From: an uncultured bacterium
GTDB lineage: Bacteria > Pseudomonadota > Gammaproteobacteria > Burkholderiales > Burkholderiaceae_E
Length of the DNA: 8,801 nucleotides
Direction of reading: 5' to 3'
Assembly (NCBI GenBank): GCA_903864485.1
Contig: CAIPGD010000538.1
Coordinates: forward strand, 1 to 8,801
Made by a program: the position numbers and the translations under genes. Positions 1 through 8,000 of this stretch are shown here, piece after piece. Within the stretch, counting starts at the first letter, position 1; each line of letters opens with the position of its first letter. Under the pieces are notes generated by a model. It was not told the DNA's origin. It was given only the letters and a program-made list of their open reading frames with translations, and made no database searches.

Positions 1-796
1 GCAGGAAGACGCCGGGTCGCCTGAAGAGAACCGCCGCACTGAAACGGTTCACGCTCGCAAGCAGGAAGCCATCCGGCTTATGCGCCAGCAGACTCTCGAC
101 GAAGAAGCATGGTCCCCGCTCTGGAGCGTACTTGATACGGCCTACTTCCTGCGTCATGAACCGATCGACATTGCCTGGCACGTTCGAGCACTCTGGCGCC
201 ATCTTCGAAGCTCAAAGGCGGTGATCAAATCACGAGTCGCGACCGTCGGTGAAGGTTTCCAGGTCGTGGTCTGGATCCCGGAACAGCCCGAACTATTCGC
301 ACGGATTTGCGAATATTTTGATCTTCGAGGACTCTCGGTTCTCGACGCACGTGTGACGACCACCCGCGGCGGATGGGCACTGGATCAGTTCTTAGTGACT
401 CAGCCCGATTGGGCCGAACACCCTCGCGATATTCTGAATCTGATTGAAACCGAATTATTGGCGCGTTTGGCCTCACCAGAATCGATGGGGCCTCCAGTTC
501 GTGGTCGCCCGTCGCGTCGTTCTCGATATTTCCCAGTTGAACCAGCGATTGAATTGGTTCCGGATGGCCGCGGCGAACGGTGGTTGCTGTCCGTGCGTGC
601 CAACGACCGAACCGGGCTCCTCTACGCGATTGCACGCGTATTTGCCAAACACCAGATCAATCTGCACACCGCTCGCATCTCGACCTTGGGCGAACGAGCT
701 GAGGACACTTTTTTAGTCGAAGGCGCCGCGCTAGCGACTGGAAATGGGCAAATTCAGTTTCAAACGGAGTTACTGGCCGCCCTCGCTGGTTCCTAG
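1..796 (+). CDS. glnD: Bifunctional uridylyltransferase/uridylyl-removing enzyme GlnD, C-terminal part (5' end outside window)
   Basis: GlnD adds UMP to PII signalling proteins (GlnB/GlnK) under nitrogen limitation and removes it when glutamine is high, so it is the main nitrogen sensor of the cytoplasm. The reading frame is already open at base 2 and gives 264 residues before the TAG stop. What is visible is the C-terminal region only. It has the stretch before the first ACT domain (YFLRHEP..IAWH, about residues 48-60 of the fragment), ACT domain 1 (about 86-135, with LSVLDARVTTTRGG and a following ALDQF), and ACT domain 2 (about 194-262, with NDRTGLLYAIARVF, then LHTARISTLGERAEDTFLV). These match the E. 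coli GlnD C-terminus closely as I recall it. In the family the ACT domains bind glutamine. The nucleotidyltransferase and HD domains lie upstream of the window. The ATG at position 80 is internal and not the start. The 3' end overlaps galU on the other strand by 27 bases. Confidence 0.95.
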   Translation, partial: QEDAGSPEENRRTETVHARKQEAIRLMRQQTLDEEAWSPLWSVLDTAYFLRHEPIDIAWHVRALWRHLRSSKAVIKSRVATVGEGFQVVVWIPEQPELFARICEYFDLRGLSVLDARVTTTRGGWALDQFLVTQPDWAEHPRDILNLIETELLARLASPESMGPPVRGRPSRRSRYFPVEPAIELVPDGRGERWLLSVRANDRTGLLYAIARVFAKHQINLHTARISTLGERAEDTFLVEGAALATGNGQIQFQTELLAALAGS

Positions 797-1672
797 GTTG
801 CTCTCAAGCCAAGCGCGGAATTCAGGCCCGATCTCGGCATGATCGCGCCCCAAGGCAACGGTCGCCTGAAGATATCCCAGCTTCGATCCGCAGTCATAAC
901 GCTTCCCTTCAAATCGGTAAGCGAGAACAGGTTCGTCATCGAGCAGGCGGGCAATTGCGTCGGTCAGCTGAATCTCGCCCCCTTTCCCTGGCGTTTGTCT
1001 TGCGAGGTGCTGAAAAATGCGAGGTGTGAGTAGATAGCGACCGACAACGGCCAACGTCGATGGCGCGTCTTCGGGTTCGGGCTTTTCAATGATGGTCCGA
1101 ATTCGCTCCGTCCGCTCACCCCAGGGGGTGCCTCCCACGATGCCATAGGCGCGAGTCTCGGTTCGCGGCACCTCTTGGACGGCTACCAAACTGGCATGAT
1201 GCTGGCCAAATAAATGGGTCATTTGGGCCATGACCGCGGTGCCGCCTGCGACGGGGCGCATCAAGTCATCGGCGAGGATCACTGCGAATGGCTCATTACC
1301 GACAACCGGTTGAGCGCACAAAACGGCATGGCCGAGACCAAGTGCCTGCCCCTGGCGTAGATAAATACAGCGCACTCCTGGTGGCAACACCGCCCGCACC
1401 ATTTCAAGCAGCTCGGTCTTGCCTTTGGCTTCGAGGTCTGCTTCGAGCTCGTAGTTCACATCGAAGTGATCTTCGATCGCCCGCTTGCTGCGGCCCGTCA
1501 CAAAAACCATCTCGGTGATTCCGGCCGCAACGGCTTCCTCGACGGCGTACTGAATCAGGGGCTTGTCGACAACGGGCAACATCTCCTTGGGCTGCGCTTT
1601 GGTCACCGGTAAGAATCGGGTGCCCAGTCCAGCCACGGGAAATACCGCCTTGCGAACTCTCTTTTCATCCAT
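770..1672 (-). CDS. galU: UTP--glucose-1-phosphate uridylyltransferase GalU
   Basis: GalU makes UDP-glucose from UTP and glucose-1-phosphate in the cytoplasm, feeding LPS core, exopolysaccharide, glucan and galactose metabolism. The protein is 300 residues, close to the 302 of E. coli GalU, so it is full length. Seen directly: the nucleotide-binding GLGTRF at 15-20 with PKEMLPVVDKP at 28-38, RQGQALGLGHAV at 106-117, LADD at 133-136, EKPEP at 196-200, GRYLLTP at 211-217, KGGEIQLTDA at 230-239 and RYDCGSKLGY at 258-267. All are typical of the bacterial GalU family. The ATG lies inside the last codons of ligA (8-base overlap), with a GGAG ribosome site 8 bases upstream, so translation is probably coupled to ligA. 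It is the last gene of the smc-zipA-ligA-galU run and ends with TAA inside the convergent glnD. The close paralogue GalF is possible in principle, but the motif set fits GalU. Confidence 0.97.
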   Translation of the reverse strand: MDEKRVRKAVFPVAGLGTRFLPVTKAQPKEMLPVVDKPLIQYAVEEAVAAGITEMVFVTGRSKRAIEDHFDVNYELEADLEAKGKTELLEMVRAVLPPGVRCIYLRQGQALGLGHAVLCAQPVVGNEPFAVILADDLMRPVAGGTAVMAQMTHLFGQHHASLVAVQEVPRTETRAYGIVGGTPWGERTERIRTIIEKPEPEDAPSTLAVVGRYLLTPRIFQHLARQTPGKGGEIQLTDAIARLLDDEPVLAYRFEGKRYDCGSKLGYLQATVALGRDHAEIGPEFRAWLESNLGTSEGGQ

Positions 1673-3863
1673 TCAGCATTCTCCGCAGAAACTCAAATTC
1701 ATCAACCACAGCCACGCCAAGTTCGCGAGCCCGATCAAGCTTGCTGCCTGCATCTTCACCAGCGAGAACAAAATCAGTTCGTTTCGAGACCGAACCCGCC
1801 ACCTTGCCACCGGCCAAACGGATCCGATCGGCCGCGTCTTCACGGCTCAGCGACGGCAGGCGCCCCGTGATCACCCAAGTCTGACCCGAGCAAACGCCTG
1901 AGGCAGTTTCGATTTCCCCCCCGACGACTCCGACCGCCTCCGCCGAAATATTCTGCCACCCGACCTTTGTGCCGATTTCTACTGGCCATCGGACTCCGCC
2001 TGCCCGCAGCGCATCAATCACCTGCAGGTTGTGCGGCTGGGCAAAGAATTCGCCAATCGAACTGATAATTTCGGGCCCAATCCCTTCGAGGGGGACCACC
2101 AAGGGGGGATCTGAGCGCTGTCGGCGACGCTGATTTTCTTTTTGAACGGCCAGTTTTTGGTCAAGTCGTTCGGCCCAGTCTTCCTGAATGATGGGATCGA
2201 GATCGCCATAGGCGCGAGCCAGGATCCGAGCAATCTCTTCGCCCACATGACGGATACCCAGCGCGAACAAAAACCGCTCCAGTCGAACTTCGCGAGAGGC
2301 CGCGATCGCCCCCACCAAGTTACTCGCTGCACGCGATTCTTCACGTGGATTTTTTGCACGAAAGAGTGGTGCAAGCACCTCCGTTGACAGGTGGTACAAA
2401 TCGGCCGGGGTTTGAACTAGCTCCTGCTCAACGAGTTGGTCGATGATTTTCTCGCCAAGACCCTCGATGTCCATGGCTCGTCGCTGAGCAAAATGGCGCA
2501 AAGCCTGACGGCGCTGTGCACCACAAAAGAGGCCACCCGTGCAGCGAAGTACCGCTCCATCGGGCTCGCGTGCCACCTGGGAGCCGCAAACAGGACACGC
2601 GGTGGGCATGACAAACGGGCGTGTCGTTGACAGACGTGCCTCGGGGACCCGTCGAACCACTTCCGGAATGACGTCGCCGGCCCGGCGAATAATCACGTCA
2701 TCCCCAATCTGGAGATCCTTGCGCCGAATCTCATCCTCGTTATGCAGGGTTGCATTCGATACCGTCACGCCCCCAACAAACACGGGCTCAAGCTTGGCGA
2801 CTGGCGTCAAAGCGCCGGTGCGTCCGACTTGAATTTCGATGTCAAGAAGTCGCGTCATTGCCTCCTCGGCAGGGAACTTATGCGCAATCGCCCATCGAGG
2901 CGAACGTGCAACCCACCCAAGTTTGTCCTGCCAGTCTCGGCGGTTAACTTTGTAAACCACCCCATCAATGTCGTATGGAAACTCAGCACGTTGAGCCAGG
3001 ACGCGAGCCCAAAACTGCAATAGCCCCGCCCCCCCCAGAATGGCCTCCCGACAAGGCCCGACGGGTAGTCCCAGGTCGACAAGCCAATCGAGCATCCCCG
3101 ATTGAGTGGCGGGAAGGTGCTCGCGGGTCCGATCATCGACGGTGCCAATGCCGTAGGCGAAGAACCTCAGGGGTCGCTGCGCGGTAATCTTCGGATCAAG
3201 TTGTCGCAAGCTGCCGGCAGCGGCGTTGCGGGGGTTCACGAACTCGCGTTCGCCCTGAGCACGCTGGACCTGGTTCAGGCGCTTAAAGTCGGCTCGAAAA
3301 ATCAACACTTCACCGCGAACCTCAAGGACCTCGGGTGTGGCGACTGGGCTTGCAGTTAAACGCAGCGGAATTGCCCTAATCGTTCGGATATTGAGCGTCA
3401 CATCCTCGCCCGTGCTGCCATCACCGCGGGTCGCCGCCTGAACCAATTGGCCATGTTCGTAACGCAACGACACCGCCAACCCATCAAACTTTAACTCCGC
3501 GCCGAATTCCAGCAGCCCATCCGGCGCAAGGTCCCCCTGCCCGATCAGCGCCTCGCGGGCACGACGATCAAAGGCCGCGATGTCGGCGTCCTCAAAGGCG
3601 TTCGCCAGCGAAAGCATGGGCACCAGATGCGTCACCGATCCAAACCCCTCGGCGGGCGCGCCGCTGATCCGTTGGGTTGGCGAATCCGGGGTTATTAGTA
3701 CCGGGAACTGGACTTCGATCTGCTGTAGTTCACGCCACAGCGCGTCGTAACTCGCGTCCGGAATTTCTGGTGCATCTGATCCGTAATAACACTGATCATG
3801 ATGGGCGATCAGCGTGCGGAGTTCGAGCACCCGCGATGCGGCCGCTTCAGCGTCCATCTCCAT
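1665..3863 (-). CDS. ligA: NAD-dependent DNA ligase LigA
   Basis: LigA seals nicks between Okazaki fragments and in repair, using NAD as adenylate donor. At 732 residues it is longer than E. coli LigA (671). Domains in order: Ia, the NAD-binding cap (about 12-50, with HHDQCYYGSD and SYDALW); adenylation domain with the catalytic lysine in KFDG (K125), RGDG at 146-149, EVRGEV at 181-186, DGVVYKV at 300-306 and the AHKFPAEE motif at 327-334; OB fold (about 342-405, with GRTGALTPVA and NATLHNEDE); four-cysteine zinc finger (C423, C426, C441, C447); helix-hairpin-helix region (about 455-620); and a C-terminal BRCT domain (about 656-730, with GGKV and SVSKRTD). About 25-30 basic residues between 563 and 592 look like an insertion relative to E. 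coli. The upstream zipA stop is in the same frame, so the start cannot be further upstream than that. ATG 3863 is chosen and ATG 3857 is possible. Neither has a well-placed Shine-Dalgarno site. Confidence 0.98.
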   Translation of the reverse strand: MEMDAEAAASRVLELRTLIAHHDQCYYGSDAPEIPDASYDALWRELQQIEVQFPVLITPDSPTQRISGAPAEGFGSVTHLVPMLSLANAFEDADIAAFDRRAREALIGQGDLAPDGLLEFGAELKFDGLAVSLRYEHGQLVQAATRGDGSTGEDVTLNIRTIRAIPLRLTASPVATPEVLEVRGEVLIFRADFKRLNQVQRAQGEREFVNPRNAAAGSLRQLDPKITAQRPLRFFAYGIGTVDDRTREHLPATQSGMLDWLVDLGLPVGPCREAILGGAGLLQFWARVLAQRAEFPYDIDGVVYKVNRRDWQDKLGWVARSPRWAIAHKFPAEEAMTRLLDIEIQVGRTGALTPVAKLEPVFVGGVTVSNATLHNEDEIRRKDLQIGDDVIIRRAGDVIPEVVRRVPEARLSTTRPFVMPTACPVCGSQVAREPDGAVLRCTGGLFCGAQRRQALRHFAQRRAMDIEGLGEKIIDQLVEQELVQTPADLYHLSTEVLAPLFRAKNPREESRAASNLVGAIAASREVRLERFLFALGIRHVGEEIARILARAYGDLDPIIQEDWAERLDQKLAVQKENQRRRQRSDPPLVVPLEGIGPEIISSIGEFFAQPHNLQVIDALRAGGVRWPVEIGTKVGWQNISAEAVGVVGGEIETASGVCSGQTWVITGRLPSLSREDAADRIRLAGGKVAGSVSKRTDFVLAGEDAGSKLDRARELGVAVVDEFEFLRRMLNG
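1681..1684 (-). promoter_or_regulatory. Ribosome binding site of galU
   Basis: On the minus strand GGAG sits 8 bases before the galU ATG, inside the last arginine codons of ligA. It supports the ATG at 1672 as the start and is the clearest Shine-Dalgarno sequence within the operon. Confidence 0.7.
3029..3036 (-). repeat. Eight-G homopolymer inside ligA
   Basis: Eight consecutive C on the plus strand (G8 in the ligA sense strand) cover the end of L276, G277, G278 and the first base of A279, followed by another G4 after one C. The frame is intact as read. Tracts of this length are prone to slippage and to sequencing error. Confidence 0.9.
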
Positions 3864-3878
3864 GAATCGCAGCCCGGA

Positions 3879-5033
3879 TTAGTTGAAGAGGCGCAGAGCG
3901 AGTGCAGACCCAGGCTGAATATCCGCTGCGACGAGTGTCGAGGCACGTTGCTCGAGTTGGCCCCTGATGACCTCGAGTTGGTTCGGACCAAGCTTCTGGG
4001 CGGCATCGTCGACCAACTGACCGCCAAGCCTTGCGACCAAGCGTCGAGCACAGTCGACCATGGCTCCCCAGGGGTCTTGGTCCAACACAGTGCGAGGCAG
4101 ATCGAGCAACAACGAGATGCGATTCGGACGATCGCCCAGTGACAACGAATACAAAACCGTCCCCTTGGGCTCTAATGCAACCCACCGTCCATTCCCCCGC
4201 TCCACGAGGCCATTTTCGGCCGCGACCTGGGCAAGATCGGCTTGATGCAGGCTGACAGAGGTGTCTACATGAATCATCAGTTGGGCATCCTGCGCAGCGC
4301 AAAAGCCATCTAGCTCGCGCGCGCGCGACAACGCCTCGACCATATCCGGCTTTGAATACTGGGCATCAAATTGCAGCGACAAGGCTTCAAGACCTTCCAG
4401 AAACTCAGAAAAATCCACGCCATTCAGCGGGCCGTTGCGGTTCGATAGCAAGACTCCAGCGCGCAGCGCGCGATACGAACGCGACGCGCGGGGTGGTTCC
4501 CATTGCGTACCAACTGGAAGATCACTCACAGGGCAGGCATCCTGCGTGACTGGCTTGGATCCGGCACGTCGCAAAAGATGAGCCGCTGCAATCAGCCGAT
4601 CGCCGGGCAGTGCGTGTTGAAACATAAGGGTGACCACACATTCAACTCGAGGGTCCAACACGGGATCGCCGATCTTCCCATCATCGACTTCCACATGATG
4701 GCCCTCTAACCCATCGGCGAATTCGGCACCCGACAGTATCGATCGATCCAATGACCCGCGGGAAGCAGTACCCATCAAGTAGTCCGGCCCGCTGCCGTGG
4801 ACCGCGCTCGAACCATCCGACGACTCGGAATCAAAAAACGGTTCACGGAGCACCGGTTCATCACGTCCGCCCGAATCACGACTGAGGTCATGCTCGTTCG
4901 CTTCCCCCGTTCCGGTTCCTTGGTGGCGCCGAGAGGCGCCCCTGGAGCTTTGCCAGGCGTTGTAGCCAAGCACCGACACGACCGCGATGACAGAAAGGAT
5001 GACGATGCTGAGTTCAAGCGAATTAAGGTTCAT
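3879..5033 (-). CDS. zipA: Cell division protein ZipA (FtsZ-binding membrane anchor)
   Basis: ZipA is an inner-membrane protein that tethers FtsZ polymers to the membrane and helps assemble the division ring. The 384-residue protein has one N-terminal membrane segment (about residues 8-26, ending in SVLGYNAW). Next come a short basic patch (RGASRRHQ) and a Gly/Ser/acid-rich linker (about 35-125). The C-terminal region (about 131-384) contains GVLLSNRNGPLNGVDFSEF at 193-211, ARELDGFCAAQDAQL at 238-252, an LVERG..W strand at 276-284, LLLDLPR at 308-314 and the tail GSALALRLFN. The linker is not the P/Q-rich type of E. coli, and the C-terminal region is longer. From memory it most resembles betaproteobacterial ZipA proteins. 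Position supports the name: smc-zipA-ligA is a known order. Its ATG overlaps the smc stop in ATGA, with only a weak AGAAG ribosome site, which suggests coupling to smc. The C-terminal domain is diverged, so the name rests on topology, motifs and context together. Confidence 0.9.
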   Translation of the reverse strand: MNLNSLELSIVILSVIAVVSVLGYNAWQSSRGASRRHQGTGTGEANEHDLSRDSGGRDEPVLREPFFDSESSDGSSAVHGSGPDYLMGTASRGSLDRSILSGAEFADGLEGHHVEVDDGKIGDPVLDPRVECVVTLMFQHALPGDRLIAAAHLLRRAGSKPVTQDACPVSDLPVGTQWEPPRASRSYRALRAGVLLSNRNGPLNGVDFSEFLEGLEALSLQFDAQYSKPDMVEALSRARELDGFCAAQDAQLMIHVDTSVSLHQADLAQVAAENGLVERGNGRWVALEPKGTVLYSLSLGDRPNRISLLLDLPRTVLDQDPWGAMVDCARRLVARLGGQLVDDAAQKLGPNQLEVIRGQLEQRASTLVAADIQPGSALALRLFN

Positions 5034-8000
5034 GCTGCTTCTGCCATTCGTTCTGCGGTGTCCAGATCAACCGCGACAATGCGGGATACGCCCCGCTCCT
5101 GCATGGTTACGCCGATTAACTGCTCGGCGAATTCCATCGCAATTCGATTATGTGTAATAAACAAGAACTGTGTCTGGTCCGCCATCGTTCGCACCATACG
5201 ACAGTAGCGTTCCGTATTGGCGTCGTCCAGCGCTGCATCGACCTCATCCAACAGGCAAAACGGAGCTGGGTTGAGCTGAAAAAGCGCAAAGACCAGAGCC
5301 GTCGCAGTCATTGCCTTCTCGCCGCCCGAAAGTAGCTGTATTGAGGTGTTGCGCTTACCCGGTGGCTGGGCTGTTACGTGGAGACCAGCGTCAAGAATTT
5401 CTTCGCCGGACAGGGTTAGTCGTGCCTCACCGCCACCGAACAACAAGGGGAAAAGCCGGCCGAAATGGCCATTAACACGTTCGAAGGTTTCACGCAGCAG
5501 TTCGCGGGTTTCCCGATCAATACTTCGGATCGCTCCTTCGAGGGTCTGCATCGCCTGATGCAGATCGGCTGATTGGGACTCCAAAAACGCCGTGCGTTCG
5601 CGCGCTTCATTGAGTTCATCCAGCGCGGCGAGGTTGACCGAGCCCAAGGCAGCAATGGCGCGGCCGAGACGGGTGCCTTCCTGTTGCAAGTAGGAAATCG
5701 CCGGCGGTGGATTAAAACGCGCCCGCAGGGCCGCTTCATCAACGACCGTCCCAGTCTCGGCCTGGGCCTCAGTGATTTGCAACAAGACCTGCTCGAGCAT
5801 CAGACGGGCTGCTTGCTCCTCAAGTTGGTGCTGTTGAATTCGAGCCCGGATCGGATCAAGACCACGCTCCTGAAGCAGGCGCTCTCCATCGATCTGACGC
5901 AGGACCAAACTCAGAGCGTCGAGCTCCGACCTGGCTGCACCCAGCGCTGACTCCGCCAAGTCCCGTCGACCCCGGGCAGATTCCAGAGATTCGTTTGCTT
6001 CATCCGCGCGCAGGGTTGCGAGCTTCTGATGTTGGGTCTCCACGTCCTCAAGTGCTCTTTGAAGCTCCGCCGCGGCGCTGGCACGTTGTTCCTCAGCGCG
6101 CGCCGCACGGGCGCGGGCTTCCCGAAGTTCAAACGCGGTTTCCTGATCTTGATGCTCAAGACCTCTGAGCGCGGTTTTGACCTGACTTAAGTGCGCCTGT
6201 GCGTCAGCGGTGGCCTGGCGACCGCGCTCCAGATCGACCGTCTGCTGCTGACGCAGTGTCTGAGTCTGCGCAACTTCAACTTCGGCGGCCTCGGCCAGCT
6301 TAATTTGCTCATCAGCCTCCGATTGCGCCTCGAGCAGCTCCGCTTCGATACGGCGCCTCGCCTCGACCGCGCGGGTTCGGGTTTGTCCAAGGCTATCAGC
6401 CGATTGCCGGCTTTGGGAGGCCAAGCGAATCGCTGCTCTTGATGCATCGCGGGACAAGACCAGGGCCTGCTGACCCGACTGATGGGCTTGGTGAGCCACT
6501 TCGACCCGGGTAGCCTCTTCGTCGACACGCAATTTCGACTCAGCCCACTCGCTGTCGAGAACCGTCAACTCGTTCTGTCGCGCTAAGAGGCCATCCTGCT
6601 CACTGTCCGGATGATGAAATTGCACACCAAACCGACTAATCCGATGACCCGCGAGGGTCACAAATTCATGGCCGGGTACAAGTTGCCCCCGTTGTTCGAG
6701 CGCTAATTCGACCGATTCGACAACCCAATATCCGTGCAACCAGTTCGTAAGAAGCGCAAGAATCTGCGGTTCATCACTGCGAATACAAGCACTTAGGAGT
6801 CGAGCTCCAACATGCGGCGGGCCTGGATCGAGTGCCGATTGGACGCTTGATGGAAGCGCCTCAAGCGCCTCAAGCGCCTCTAAGCTGATCGCCAAGCGCC
6901 CTGGCGGGGCGTCATCAATCATCCCGCCCGCATTGAGGTTCGGTCCCCCGCGCAGGGCAGCGACCCGTTCTCGCAATACGGCCTCGACCGGCACCTCAAA
7001 ACCCGGTTCAATCGACATTTGCTGCCAAATCGGCGGGGCGGCATCGAGCCCATGCTTGGCAAGCCAAGGGCGAAGCCGATTCTGCCCCCCTAACCTGGCC
7101 TGCAACTGGGCCAATGCGGATCGACGGGCCTCGATCTGAGCGGCATGAGATTTCGCCATCCGCAACGCGTCGTAAGCTTGACCCCTCGCCTCTTCGAGCG
7201 ACGCGAAAATGGCTTCGGATTCTGTGAGATGGCCATTCGCGGCCATCTCGCCCTGCTCGGCCTCCTCGGCTGCAACTTGTGCAGCCTTGACCTCGGCTTC
7301 GGTTGGCTCTTGCTGGGCGTTCTGAGCTTGACGTTGACGCTCGATCCGGTGCTGAGTGGCTGCGGTACGTTCGTGTGCTGAGCGCGCTCGGGCTTGAGCC
7401 ACCTCCAGCAGTCGCTGTGAGTTGGCCATTGCGAGGCGAGCAGTCTCGAGCGCCTGTTGTAACGACCAGGCCGCCCGTTCCGCCGTATCGAGCGTTTCCC
7501 GCACAGCCCCGAGTTCTTGACGGAGGGCCGCAACTCGGGCGTCCGCCAGCTCGATCCGAGCCTCGCTCTCTGCTCGATCCTGTTCAGCGCGTTCGATCGC
7601 GCCCAACGCGAGATCCCGCCGTGACTGACCGGCCTTGAGTCGCTCAGCCGCCTCCCCGCGAGCTGTCTCCACCCGGCGGATCTCGGCTTCAATCGCAGCC
7701 AATTCAGAACCAATCTGGTAATACTCGCCTTGCCGCGCGTGTACCTTTTCGCCCAATTCGAAATGCGCCTCGCGCTGTCGGTTGAGATCGTCTTCGAACT
7801 TTTTCAAGGAATCAGTGGCCGCGTCGAATTCGACTTGTGCGGTCGCTAAAAATTCGGCCGCAGTGGCGCGCTGCTGGCTCGCATCTTCACGTAACAAAAT
7901 GCGTAAAAACTGCTGCTTTTCCAACCGGTCGGCTTCAAGCTGGCGCAGACGCTGGGCGACGATCGCCTGTTTCTCGAGCTTGGCGATCCGTTCATGCAAT

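Noticed and set aside
225..635. 136-codon minus-strand frame opposite glnD
   Set aside because: The glnD frame is clearly coding here (ACT domain motifs), and the opposite frame is Arg-rich without any recognisable pattern.
709..714. T6 run on the plus strand as a possible terminator
   Set aside because: It is inside glnD ACT domain 2 coding sequence (Thr-Phe-Leu) and has no stable GC-rich hairpin directly before it.
4797..5207. 136-codon plus-strand frame opposite the smc/zipA junction
   Set aside because: It is antisense to the zipA N-terminus and smc C-terminus, both well supported. Low-complexity Arg/Ser/Thr content is typical of a shadow frame.
5573..5950. 125-codon plus-strand frame opposite the smc C-terminal coiled coil
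   Set aside because: It has no ribosome site or domain and mirrors coiled-coil codons of smc.
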